Part shown: one piece after another, positions 36,601-48,597 of the stretch
Numbering within the stretch: position 1 is the stretch's first letter
Layout of the letters: every line of letters starts with the position of its first letter
The notes under the pieces: generated by a model
Database searches by the model: none
What the model saw: only the letters and a program-made list of their open reading frames with translations
What the model was told of the DNA's origin: nothing
NCBI GenBank assembly: GCA_022829145.1
Contig: CM040763.1
Span: 1,620,842-1,684,841 of the forward strand
DNA length: 64,000 nt
Direction: 5' to 3'
Source: Albula goreensis
Lineage: Eukaryota; Chordata; Actinopteri; Albuliformes; Albulidae
Position numbers and translations under genes: made by a program

Positions 36601-38352
36601 ATCTGCGAGGAGAATGCGGGACACCGTGGCCAGGGCCGCCGCCGGGCAGGAGAGGGTAGGGGTGCACGTTAATCAAGCGGAGAGGGGACCTTTCCCCGCA
36701 CACAAACCACAGCCCGGCCCACCTGCCACTCTCCTCCATCCCCACCCCCTCCAATAGACAAACCTCCCCATCCACCTTTTCCCAACCTTCCACAGGAGCC
36801 ATTGGAGGACCTCTGAGCACGCCGGGACCTCCGCATCCGCCTTCCGGAGTCAGTGGACCACCCCCTCCAAGGGAGTGGCCGTCTGGAGCCGGACCAGCTG
36901 ACAACCGCGAAGGCTCGTTCCCACGCCCGGCGCGCTCGACCTGGTGGGAGACAGAGAAAGTCAGTGAGCCAGGCTGTACACCCTAACCACCTCCTCCCAG
37001 CAGTGGGCGATCACATTCATGCCCAAGACCGCAGTGTCTGACCCCAGACACCGGTCTCGGACAATGATCGCCCTTTTCCCGGCACCTTTACACCCCCGAC
37101 CACAAAATCCATCACAATATACCCCACAATGGAATATCCAACCGTTGGCTGCCGGGTCAGCCACTGGAGGTTGGAGGTGTCCCGCACTGGCAGATCTCCA
37201 TACCATTGCCGAAAAACCCTCGCTAAACAGGGTAACCTGTGAGCCCGTGTCAGGGTGCATGGCACTTTTACCCCCTGCTTCCACCACCACCTCAGGGCAT
37301 GCCCCAGGATGTCTTCCCGAGGTGGGCTTCCTCACCTCCCTGCTGTTGCACCCCGCCCGCACGCCCTACTGCGGACCGGGTTGGGAGACTTAACGGCGGC
37401 CGCCGGGGGCAGTCCCGCTGCATATGGCCAGCCTGCCCACACTCCGCGCAGACAGGCTGACCTGCAGCATCCCACTGGAACCCCGACCCGACCTCCGCCC
37501 GGGACCAGTCCCAGCCCGGCCCTGCCCTGCAGGCGCCACCGTCTGGGGGATGGGGCCCGCGCCAACTGCTGCTGAATCATTAATCAGGGTCTTCCCCAGG
37601 GTCGCCATCTGGCCCTGGAGCTCCGCCACAGCTCCCGCTCACCTCCTCCTTCCACCGCTCCCGTCCATTGCCAGCGCTGGAACCACAGGCGCCCTCACTG
37701 GATCAGAGCGAGAAACAAAGCAAGCGGCCCCTTCATCCCCTCGCTGCTCCAGCTCCAGTTCCCGGGCCTCCCGGCACACCTCCGAAGGTGCTGGCCGGGT
37801 GGCGCCTCACCAACCGCTGGAGCTCCTGTCTCCACAGGGCCCCCTGCAGGCCCAGGAGGGCAGTCCCAGGGATCTCGTCATCCCTCTCCATCCCTGGCTC
37901 CCGGGCCCGCCACCCCCCATGCAGCTCCCTCAGCCGCAAGGGTACACCTCCAGCGCCTCCTCCAGCTCTGGTGGCATTGGAAAAAGCGGAGCGGGCCATA
38001 GCCAGGGGCCGGACGACCAAATGGCTCCTCAAAGATACACCAGACCACAGTGTTCCCAGCCGCTCAGCCGGAACTTCAGCACCTCCGCCCGGGCCTTTCC
38101 CTTCTAGAGGCTACCATGAAGTCCACCTGCTGGACTTCAGTGGGTATATGCCGGGCATAGCCTGCATCTGATCGCCATTCCCCAAACTTGGTGAGCCCTC
38201 CTCACCAGAGAACTTGGGTTGGGCGCACATGAACCAGGGCACAGATACTCCTGCCCCACCCAATGGCAACCCACGCCCAGCCCCCTGCCCCTCCATGGTG
38301 TCCGGTGAGCTGGAAAGGGTGGGTCCCTGCCAGACTCGCCAAAAATGAAGGG
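33638..38352 (-). mobile_element. Internal region, right fossil gypsy copy
   Basis: Same order of parts as the left copy: gag-like about 37330-38170, protease about 36960-37360, reverse transcriptase about 35600-36420, RNase H about 34880-35530 and integrase about 33750-34850. It is clearly more decayed than the left copy, with many breaks. Confidence 0.9.
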
Positions 38353-39634
38353 TGTCAGTTACACTGCCTCCTGATGACCCCTCCCACACAGGTACTGCGA
38401 CCCACCCACACGAACAACCAAAACACAGGGAGTCCCAGGTAAGCAGAGACTTTATTAAGTTAGTTTTTAAAAAAACAGCAAAACTCATGCTCAGGCAACC
38501 GTCTACTTTGACCTCCCACCCCTTTCCAACTCCCCCATCTCTCCACTGGCCTACTGGCTGGGCCCGGTGTCATGATGGGAACTCCGGGAGGGACTTCCCC
38601 ACCACCACCGCCAATCAGCCTGCGATAACTGCTTGCCAAACTCTCACTCCTGATGTCAAGATTTGGACCCTCTCCGGGCCTGCCCACGGCACCGGCCAGC
38701 CTCTTAGCCCTTTGGGAGGAGTACTTTACACTGGGAGGGAGGTCACACGCTCCACACACATTCATACAAACAAGAGCTAAGGGTGGGGCGCGACTAGGTC
38801 ATACCAAGCAGGCCTCCTCCAGCCCAAAATAAAAACAAAACCAAAAACCCAGGCCAGGGGGCTGCCACTCCTCCAGCCTCCAGAGGAACCGCGGCCACTT
38901 GCCTGGTGGACTCCCGGAGTCTTCTGGCTCGCTGGGCCTGGGACCCAGGGAAAGGCTAGAGAGGAGAGAGCAAAACACCAAGTCACCCCTCTGTGGACTG
39001 GGCAGAGCCAGGACACACACACGCTTTTCGCTTCTCGTTTCGTCCCCTCTACCACGGGGTGGCATGCACCCGCTCGCCTCCTGCCCAGCCCGGAGATTGC
39101 TTGGCTTAAACCGCCGTCGCCTTCTCCCTCTTCTAGCGCTGAATCTTGGGGTTTCCTCCGTCCCTTCCCTCCGTCGGCCGCCCCGACACGGTTCCAGGCG
39201 TGCAGTCCCTGCCTCTCCGCACACACACCCTAAAAAAGAAATCCCCCGTGGGATTTCTTAAAAAGGAAAATAAACAAAACCGAAAGTAAACGAGGAAACC
39301 AAAAAAACAACGAAACATGACAAAAAAAAAAAATTCAAAATTCAAAAATCAACAATCAAGAAAACGAAAACTTCCGAGTAAAGGAAAAAAATAACCCCGT
39401 CTAAAACCCAGCACACTGCAGGTTCCATCCAGGCTGCCCAGACGCGAGCTGCCTCGTCCCGGCTCTCTTATCCTGACTCCCTGCGCGGAGAGAACAAGAG
39501 ACAGCTGCGGCCAGATCACCAATCAGGCAAAGCAAGGAGACAACCCACCCCGATCCACATACCGCACGCGTGCCCCAAATCACCAATGAGAAAAACTCAC
39601 CCAAGCAGCGACGCCGTCAGGCCACCTCCTGACA
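38353..39634 (-). repeat. LTR 3 (upstream LTR of the right copy)
   Basis: Ends CACCTCCTGACA and is followed by the target duplication AATA (39635-39638). More diverged from LTR 1 and LTR 2 than they are from each other. Confidence 0.9.
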
Positions 39635-39654
39635 AATATTTTCTGAATTGTAAA

Positions 39655-39740
39655 TATCAACAGATGTGCAACAGAAGTTCCCTACCTGGGAACTGAACCT
39701 CGAACCTCTGAGCTACAAGCCCAGCCCCCTGTACTGCACT
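39655..39740 (-). mobile_element. tRNA-derived SINE fragment beside the LTR array
   Basis: The minus strand reads GGTTCGAGGTTCAGTTCCCA, a B-box-like block, followed by a short body. A related reverse-oriented copy lies at 49.85 kb. The LTR array inserted next to or into this fragment. Confidence 0.5.
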
Positions 39741-39866
39741 GAAGCTTATTTTGTGATTATTTGAAACCTCATCCTGCTGACAAACAAAAGAGTACTCATG
39801 GCTAGTGTTCCTCAATAACAGCAATGTGGTGTTGTAGAATGGAAGATTAACAATGGATGCTCCAGT

Positions 39867-40074
39867 GTTAGGGATCATGGTTGGGATTAGGGTTAGGGAT
39901 GATGGTTGGGGTTGGGGTTAGGGTTGGGGATCGTGGTTGGGGTTAGGGTCAGGTTTGGGGATCGTGGTTGGGGTTGGGGTTAGGGTTGGGGATCATGGTT
40001 GGGGTTGGGGTCAGGGTTAGGGATCATGGTTGGGGTCAGGGTTAGGGATCATGGTTGGGGTTGGGGTTGGGTTC
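39867..40074 (+). repeat. Telomere-like G-rich degenerate repeat
   Basis: Tracts of GGTTAGGG, GGTTGGGG and GGGGATCATGGTTGGGG repeat with a loose period of about 30 bp. Many closely spaced G-runs give quadruplex potential on the plus strand. It abuts the 41-bp minisatellite without a gap. Confidence 0.85.
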
Positions 40075-43000
40075 ACAGCAGACCCTGTGTCTCTGCAGCA
40101 CCAGGGCTGGGGACCCCAGCAGACCCTGTGTCTCTCCAGCACCAGGGCTGGGGACCCCAGCAGACCCTGTGTCTCTCCAGCACCAGGGCTGGGGACCCCA
40201 GCAGACCCTGTGTCTCTGCAGCACCAGGGCTGGGGACCCCAGCAGACCCTGTGTCTCTGCAGCACCAGGGCTGGGGACCCCAGCAGACCCTGTGTCTCTC
40301 CAGCACCAGGGCTGGGGACCCCAGCAGACCCTGTGTCTCTCCAGCACCAGGGCTGGGGACCCCAGCAGACCCTGTGTCTCTCCAGCACCAGGGCTGGGGA
40401 CCCCAGCAGACCCTGTGTCTCTCCAGCACCAGGGCTGGGGACCCCAGCAGACCCTGTGTCTCTCCAGCACCAGGGCTGGGGACCCCAGCAGACCCTGTGT
40501 CTCTCCAGCACCAGGGCTGGGGACCCCAGCAGACCCTGTGTCTCTGCAGCACCAGGGCTGGGGACCCCAGCAGACCCTGTGTCTCTCCAGCACCAGGGCT
40601 GGGGACCCCAGCAGACCCTGTGTCTCTCCAGCACCAGGGCTGGGGACCCCAGCAGACCCTGTGTCTCTCCAGCACCAGGGCTGGGGACCCCAGCAGACCC
40701 TGTGTCTCTCCAGCACCAGGGCTGGGGACCCCAGCAGACCCTGTGTCTCTCCAGCACCAGGGCTGGGGACCCCAGCAGACCCTGTGTCTCTCCAGCACCA
40801 GGGCTGGGGACCCCAGCAGACCCTGTGTCTCTCCAGCACCAGGGCTGGGGACCCCAGCAGACCCTGTGTCTCTCCAGCACCAGGGCTGGGGACCCCAGCA
40901 GACCCTGTGTCTCTGCAGCACCAGGGCTGGGGACCCCAGCAGACCCTGTGTCTCTGCAGCACCAGGGCTGGGGACCCCAGCAGACCCTGTGTCTCTGCAG
41001 CACCAGGGCTGGGGACCCCAGCAGACCCTGTGTCTCTGCAGCACCAGGGCTGGGGACCCCAGCAGACCCTGTGTCTCTGCAGCACCAGGGCTGGGGACCC
41101 CAGCAGACCCTGTGTCTCTGCAGCACCAGGGCTGGGGACCCCAGCAGACCCTGTGTCTCTCCAGCACCAGGGCTGGGGACCCCAGCAGACCCTGTGTCTC
41201 TGCAGCACCAGGGCTGGGGACCCCAGCAGACCCTGTGTCTCTGCAGCACCAGGGCTGGGGACCCCAGCAGACCCTGTGTCTCTGCAGCACCAGGGCTGGG
41301 GACCCCAGCAGACCCTGTGTCTCTGCAGCACCAGGGCTGGGGACCCCAGCAGACCCTGTGTCTCTGCAGCACCAGGGCTGGGGACCCCAGCAGGCCCTGT
41401 GTCTCTGCAGCACCAGGGCTGGGGACCCCAGCAGACCCTGTGTCTCTCCAGCACCAGGGCTGGGGACCCCAGCAGACCCTGTGTCTCTCCAGCACCAGGG
41501 CTGGGGACCCCAGCAGACCCTGTGTCTCTCCAGCACCAGGGCTGGGGACCCCAGCAGACCCTGTGTCTCTGCAGCACCAGGGCTGGGGACCCCAGCAGAC
41601 CCTGTGTCTCTGCAGCACCAGGGCTGGGGACCCCAGCAGACCCTGTGTCTCTGCAGCACCAGGGCTGGGGACCCCAGCAGACCCTGTGTCTCTGCAGCAC
41701 CAGGGCTGGGGACCCCAGCAGACCCTGTGTCTCTGCAGCACCAGGGCTGGGGACCCCAGCAGACCCTGTGTCTCTGCAGCACCAGGGCTGGGGACCCCAG
41801 CAGACCCTGTGTCTCTGCAGCACCAGGGCTGGGGACCCCAGCAGACCCTGTGTCTCTGCAGCACCAGGGCTGGGGACCCCAGCAGACCCTGTGTCTCTCC
41901 AGCACCAGGGCTGGGGACCCCAGCAGACCCTGTGTCTCTGCAGCACCAGGGCTGGGGACCCCAGCAGACCCTGTGTCTCTCCAGCACCAGGGCTGGGGAC
42001 CCCAGCAGACCCTGTGTCTCTGCAGCACCAGGGCTGGGGACCCCAGCAGACCCTGTGTCTCTGCAGCACCAGGGCTGGGGACCCCAGCAGACCCTGTGTC
42101 TCTGCAGCACCAGGGCTGGGGACCCCAGCAGAGGCTAGGGACCCAGCAGACCCTGTGTCTCTGCAGCACCAGGGCTGGGGACCCCAGCAGACCCTGTGTC
42201 TCTGCAGCACCAGGGCTGGGGACCCCAGCAGACCCTGTGTCTCTGCAGCACCAGGGCTGGGGACCCCAGCAGACCCTGTGGCTCTGCAGCACCAGGGCTA
42301 GGGACCCCCAGCAGACCCTGTGTCTCTGCAGCACCAGGGCTGGGGACCCCGAGACCCTGTGTCTCTCAGCACCAGGGCTGGGGACCCCAGCAGACCCTGT
42401 GTCTCTGCAGCACCAGGGCTGGGGACCCCAGCAGACCTGTGTCTCTGCAGCACCAGGGCTAGGGACCCAGCAGACCCTGTGTCTCTGCAGCACCAGGGCT
42501 GGGGACCCCAGCAGACCCTGTGTCTCTGCAGCACCAGGGCTGGGGACCCCAGCAGACCCTGTGTCTCTGCAGCACCAGGGCTGGGGACCCCAGCAGACCC
42601 TGTGTCTCTGCAGCACCAGGGCTAGGGACCCCAGCAGACCCTGTGTCTCTGCAGCACCAGGGCTGGGGACCCCAGCAGACCCTGTGTCTCTCAGCACCAG
42701 GGCTGGGGACCCCAGCAGACCCTGTGTCTCTGCAGCACCAGGGCTGGGGACCCCAGCAGACCCTGTGTCTCTGCAGCACCAGGGCTGGGGACCCCAGCAG
42801 ACCCTGTGTCTCTGCAGCACCAGGGCTGGGGACCCCAGCAGACCCTGTGTGTCTCTCAGCACCAGGGCTGGGGACCCCAGCAGACCCTGTGTCTCTGCAG
42901 CACCAGGGCTGGGGACCCCAGCAGACCCTGTGTCTCTGCAGCACCAGGGCTGGGGACCCCAGCAGACCCTGTGTCTCTGCAGCACCAGGGCTGGGGACCC

Positions 43001-44184
43001 CAGCAGACCCTGTGTCTGCAGCACCAGGCTGGGGACCCCAGCAGACCCTGTGTCTCTGCAGCACCAGGGCTGGGGACCCCAGCAGACCCTGTGTCTCTCA
43101 GCACCAGGGCTGGGGACCCCAGCAGACCCTGTGTCTCTCCAGCACCAGGGCTGGGGACCCCAGCAGACCCTGTGTCTCTGCAGCACCAGGGCTGGGGACC
43201 CCAGCAGACCCTGTGTCTCTCCAGCACCAGGGCTGGGGACCCCAGCAGACCCTGTGTCTCTGCAGCACCAGGGCTGGGGACCCCAGCAGACCCTGTGTCT
43301 CTGCAGCCCCCGGGCTGCGGACCCCAGCAGACCCTGTGTCTCTCAGCACCAGGGCTGGGGACCCCAGCAGACCCTGTGTCTCTGCAGCACCAGGGCTGGG
43401 GGCCCCAGCAGACCCTGTGTCTCTCAGCACCAGGGCTGGGGACCCCAGCAGACCCTGTGTCTCTGCAGCACCAGGGCTGGGGACCCCAGCAGACCCTGTG
43501 TCTCTCCAGCACCAGGGCTGGGGACCCCAGCAGACCCTGTGTCTCTGCAGCACCAGGGCTGGGGACCCCAGCAGACCCTGTGTCTCTCAGCACCAGGGCT
43601 GGGGACCCCAGCAGACCCTGTGTCTCTCCAGCACCAGGGCTGGGGACCCCAGCAGACCCTGTGTCTCTCAGCACCAGGGCTGGGGACCCCAGCAGACCCT
43701 GTGTCTCTCCAGCACCAGGGCTGGGGACCCCAGCAGACCCTGTGTCTCTGCAGCACCAGGGCTGGGGACCCCAGCAGACCCTGTGTCTCTGCAGCACCAG
43801 GGCTGGGGACCCCAGCAGACCCTGTGTCTCTCCAGCACCAGGGCTGGGGACCCCAGCAGACCCTGTGTCTCTCCAGCACCAGGGCTGGGGACCCCAGCAG
43901 ACCCTGTGTCTCTCCAGCACCAGGGCTGGGGACCCCAGCAGACCCTGTGTCTCTCCAGCACCAGGGCTGGGGACCCCAGCAGACCCTGTGTCTCTCCAGC
44001 ACCAGGGCTGGGGACCCCAGCAGGCCCTGTGTCTCTCCAGCACCAGGGCTGGGGACCCCAGCAGGCCCTGTGTCTCTGCAGCACCAGGGCTGGGGACCCC
44101 AGCAGACCCTGTGTCTCTCCAGCACCAGGGCTGGGGACCCCAGCAGACCCTGTGTCTCTGCAGCACCAGGCTGGGGACCCCAGC
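40075..44184. repeat. 41-bp minisatellite, about 100 units
   Basis: The unit is GCTGGGGACCCCAGCAGACC then CTGTGTCTCTSCAGCACCAG and G, where S is C or G. Each unit contains the perfect palindrome GCTGGGGACCCCAGC. The C/G position occurs in blocks: mostly C at the left, mostly G in the middle, mixed later and mostly C near the right end. Length-variant units cluster at about 42.1-43.7 kb. Since 41 is not a multiple of three and the unit carries no stop in any phase, long open frames run through on both strands (up to 1,403 codons). Confidence 0.97.
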
Positions 44185-46679
44185 CAGAGCTCATACCTGA
44201 TAAAATTTGAGGGGATTGAAAGAGCATTGACCCACCAGCCATAACCTCAACATGGCCGTGTGCTAAATGAGCACAAAGCTGTAATCCCAAACATGTTTTG
44301 TCTTCTATTTTTGACAAACCAAGAATGCAAAATATCTATTTTCGCTGTAGCAGTATTGTTGTTTTTGCTTTGTGATTCTTTTGGAAGCTTGGCAGCACTC
44401 CATATAAACAGTCATTTATGGCACGGATTAATTTCAGAAACATAATACGCCATGGTAGTGCAGAAATTCAGGCTACGATTGGGTGTAAACACAGCAATCC
44501 GGCACTGCACTGGGTATAGAAACAACCTTTGCTTTCCCCAAGAGTGCACGAGACTGCATTCCAGTCTCTTTCTGGCGGATCGTTTGACAGGTTAATCGTA
44601 TAATTAGGTCTGAATTACTCCTATAAGTAAGATAATTTCCACCAGTTTTTGCCAGTTGTATTTTCACCCCTTTTTTTTCTTTTTGCCATTTATTATGATG
44701 TGCATGGCGGTTATTTAAGGGCTTTTCCCTGCCGTTATTTTTACTTCCGTGATCTTTCATGACGAAGCACTCCAGACTCTGGGGAATCTAATGTTAAATC
44801 CCTAAAAGTTAAAACTTTCTCCACAAAAAAAAAACCAATTTGATGGAAAATATCACAGTCAGTATCTCAGCTTGCCTGCATTCTTGGCTAAAAAGATTTT
44901 GCGGTCAGGAGAGGTTGTGCAGAACCTCATGCCCTAGTGTTAAAACTAATTTACACAACAAAATAATTAAGAACAAAAAACTTTCTTTGGAGCAGTCATA
45001 GGCTGGACTGGATCAGCATTTGTACTTCACCTGAAATAAAAGCCAGGCATGTGTTTGTGCTTTTCACAAACAGTTTGACGAGTTCATTTTAGTGATCAAC
45101 GAACTGCATAAATTAATAAATTAGTCCAGGCAGAGTGTAATTGGTGGTGTGCCTGGTGTGAGGAAAGAAGCTAAATTAGTTGACAGCTGGATTGGAAAAT
45201 TAAGAAATGAAGTTCGCAGGATAGGGTCACCCGCTGGAAGTCACCTTGTTCAGGTGGGAGAAAAAGGGGAAAACCTTTGGGGGTAAAGATATGGTAAATA
45301 TGCACTCAGAGGTAAGTTAGAATACGGGTTGGGCTAATGCTAACTGCAGTCCAGGCAGTTACACTGACATTAATGTTTTATCTGGGTTTTTCCATATCTG
45401 TCAATCATACAGACAACTATTTTTTTTTTCCACTAATAAAAGCAAAACAGCTCCTAACCTGTAGAGCCGGCCTGTAAAAGCGTGGGGTCTGACTGGTGGT
45501 GCTTCACCGCAGGGGTTCACAGAAAGGCGGGAGAATGAAACCATGCTGTAATTAACTCTTTCTGCGGGGCCAAGGCAGAAGGGCGGTGCCCCTGTCACTC
45601 ACCCTCCGCCCATGCAACGGCGAATCCTTAACTGCCGAGGATCGCCATGGTAACCACCGCGTCTCCCCGCCCGGCAAAGCGTGCGGAATCACATTAAACA
45701 TTTTGTCAACAGCCCCTCCATTAGAGACCACCGTCTTCCCTACTTGAATCAGTGACTTAATAATCATTTTAAGTACAGGAAGGTGAGCAGGGTGAAACTT
45801 TAATCCCATTACGCAGGACCCCCTCAGCCCCCCCCCCCCCCACCCCCACCCTTTTGGGATCAACGGGAGGGGGAGTATGTTAGATGAAGTGGACATCCAC
45901 TCTCTTGTGTGGGGGAGATTTCACATTATTCCAAACCTGAAAATTGTAACCGAAATGGCAAACCCAAATGCCTTCCCATGTGTGAATCTGTATTGGCGTA
46001 TGAAATTAATGTGCTCAGCATGCGCCATGGAGACAAAACCCTGCAGACCCAGCCTGTCCTCCAGCATGGAGTGCGCCCTCCTCTGATTTCGTGTGTTAAA
46101 GCTGGAATTCATTCAGCATTTCTCCTTAAATTTCACTTGTGATTCAATGAATTTCATGTTTTTGTGTCTATAAAGATCAGAATCTACAAGCGATTGAATT
46201 TTCATGATTACTGAACTCATCGAAAGTGTGTGAGTGACGGTAAAAGTGAACACTTTGATGCATTGACTTCTAAGCCAAATATAAGGATGAATGTTGATTG
46301 AATCCCGGTCTAAGATTATGTTTCATAACCAGGAGACGCTGCTGATCACCGAAACGTGCGTACATGTTTACGCACCGTGGCTGTCGATTGTTCTAGCAGA
46401 AAAAAACAATCAAAGATAGGACATCAGCAGATATTTTTCCCATGATTCTGCAGTGTTTTTCAGCCTCTGGAATCTATGCATATTCCAAAATGTTTACACA
46501 GAATTCTGCTTGCTACACAAAGATCGACATCATCTATATTGTTAAAAAAAGAACTAGAGTCAGCAAAGAGAGAACTTGTCAGGAAATGAGAAATCCCACT
46601 TTAATCTAACAGTTCTATAGGCAAAGTTTAATCACATGGTGTTTTGAATAAGACCTGTTTGACACATAGCCATGAAAGT
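44185..46679. other. Intergenic, nothing recognised
   Basis: A polypyrimidine C-run lies near 45830-45850. No exon recognised. Confidence 0.4.
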
Positions 46680-46719
46680 CTGGTGATGGAGAGACACAGG
46701 GTCTGCTGGGGTCCCCAGC
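46680..46719 (-). repeat. Single inverted unit of the 41-bp minisatellite
   Basis: The reverse complement of 46680-46719 matches 39 of 40 bases of the minisatellite unit (C variant). The flanks do not continue the array, so this is a lone unit in opposite orientation, about 2.5 kb from the array's end. Confidence 0.9.
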
Positions 46720-46734
46720 TCTAACCTGAGGTGC

Positions 46735-46965
46735 AGCTGGGTCTGTTGGTTTTCGTTTTTACTCAGAACTTAACTGATAGTTTATATTACGTTTACATTT
46801 AAACATTTAGCAGACGCTTTTATCCATTTTTATCCATTTCCCAGATTTACAATGATCAGGTACAGCACTTGACTACAGTCTTCTCACCTGGTTCCTACAT
46901 TCTGAATTGGTTGCTGATTAAAACAAAAACCAGCAGACCCCGTGTTCCCCAGAAGCACAGTTAGC
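46735..46965. mobile_element. Foldback element with a nested fish repeat
   Basis: The left arm CTGGGTCTGTTGGTTTTCGT is mirrored by the right arm AAAACAAAAACCAGCAGACC. Inside lies a copy of the ACATTTAGCAGACGCTTTTA core (about 46790-46850). The right end, CCAGCAGACCCCGTGTTCCC, resembles part of the 41-bp minisatellite unit. Confidence 0.6.
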
Positions 46966-48301
46966 CACCTCTGGTGTGGGCTGCTGGGGAAAAGGACAGT
47001 AAGTGCAGATCAGGGGATTGGGGCTTTCATCTCATTAGGTACTGCAGGCTTCTCCGTATCTCCCAGCTTTCCTGCTTAAGAGCAGATAAAGCTGAGATTA
47101 CAGAAGGATTAAATGCAAAGCACTTGTTAACGAACAGAATCGCTAAATGATTGCTTGTGTCAGTGCGATGGGCATGGAGATGACTTGGAACCAATGCCTA
47201 AGTTTATACAGATTAGCAGAGGGAAAGGTTTGTGAATGCTGAGTTTTGTATAAAGTTTAACTTGAACTTCAAAATAAAAACTTTAATGTGTGTCAAAAAA
47301 AAAACACAACATTTGCTCTTGAATGTAAATCAAAGCTGAAGAGAGATGTGAATGGAAGCCAGCTTTTACAGTGGAATCTGCAGCTGTCAGGGAACACAAT
47401 ACCTACTCTGAATGTATTTATTCTGTGTCAGTCTCTCCTTAATTAACAATAAACTTTTCAGAAAAGCAGAAGCAGGTTCACATACCCGAAGTGACACTAA
47501 AAATAATTTCTCCTGAATTTATGCATTTTTCATATACAAAGAGGCACTAATCTGTGGGTGAGATTTGGAAAGAGAAAAAAAAAAACAAAATTTGAAAGTG
47601 CCTTCCTTTTGAAAGTCTTCAAAAAAGAACTTGTAATTATGCAAATGATGTGAATATGCGCATGTCAATTGAGACATTGTCATTCCTGCATCAACAGTAA
47701 ATTCTGTTTTCGGCACCTGTAGGCTGCACACATCAGAGATCCACTTCACTTCATAGCTTTGGTGATGATGCTGACATTCCAAATATATTCATAGTGTGTT
47801 ACCACTGTATATATACATGGATGTACCTTATCATTTATGTGATTATATATATATGATGTTACTGTAAGTGATATGAATGAAAATGGATTGTAACCCCAGT
47901 GCCTATACATGTATGCGCATTCCTATTCATCTGTTTATGTACACACTGTTGTGTGAACACTGGACAGGTATCATATATACTACAGGTTATTAACTGCTTG
48001 TTTGTTCTTTTTTCTTTACCTGTGTTTTTTCCTTGGGTGTTATCTTGTTGCTTGTTTATTGGTTGCCTGTCAAAGAAGAAGAATGAAATGTGTATTGTTG
48101 TCAGGAAAAGGATTTTCAGTCCTTAAGCTTGTAACAAACAAGTTTGCACCAGTTATTTGTACCACACTCTCAGGGTTACTGACAAAGTGTCATTGAGGGA
48201 AAGAGAATGCAGCTCTGGTTGTATCTTGCTCTGTCAGAACAGTAGCTGTACAGAGCGCTGAACAGTGGCTGATGAATATTAATCTCAATCAGTCATTGGA
48301 A
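46966..48301. other. Intergenic, nothing recognised
   Basis: AT-rich; no exon recognised. Confidence 0.4.
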
Positions 48302-48321
48302 ATTTGCATGTTAATTTGCAT
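48302..48321 (+). promoter_or_regulatory. Two POU octamer motifs in tandem
   Basis: ATTTGCAT occurs at 48302-48309 and again at 48314-48321, same orientation, 12 bp start to start. The surrounding AT-rich block also holds GATGAATATTAATCTC, the look of a conserved enhancer. No conservation data are available here. Confidence 0.4.
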
Positions 48322-48597
48322 ATTACCCAGCATGCAGTTTCATCAGAGTCTCTGAGGTTTCCACTGCACTACGGGGGCTGTGATCCAGTCACGTCTTTGT
48401 AAGTTGTTGTTTTTTGCTTTGTAATGCAGAGATATATCTGGCAATGATGGAAATCCCAAAATATCTTTCGGGTTCCTCTGTGGCCGGATCACAGAGAAAA
48501 TATTTATGGGATTGACAGGCGGGAAAAGAAGAGTGGCTCTGTCATAAACTGCAAAAAATGACTTAAAAATTAAATTACATAGACATCTATCGAAATG

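Larger units (their letters stand above)
26093..39634 (-). mobile_element. Fossil Ty3/gypsy-type LTR element in tandem: LTR-internal-LTR-internal-LTR
   Basis: Three LTRs of about 1.3 kb enclose two internal regions of about 4.9 and 4.7 kb, all on the minus strand. The LTR ends form the inverted repeat TGTCAGGAG...CTCCTGACA. The whole block, not each unit, is flanked by the 4-bp direct repeat AATA (26089-26092 and 39635-39638), so it looks like one insertion that later gained a unit, for example by exchange between LTRs. The order protease, RT, RNase H, integrase fits Ty3/gypsy. Both internal regions are broken: the left carries several breaks, the right many more. Left and middle LTRs look very alike by eye, arguing for a fairly recent insertion; the right LTR is more changed. 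Confidence 0.93.

Noticed and set aside
39999-44244. Very long open frames on both strands (up to 1,403 codons)
   Set aside because: They are the 41-bp minisatellite read in rotating frames. The unit has no stop in any phase, so openness is automatic. No signal, domain or exon context supports a protein.
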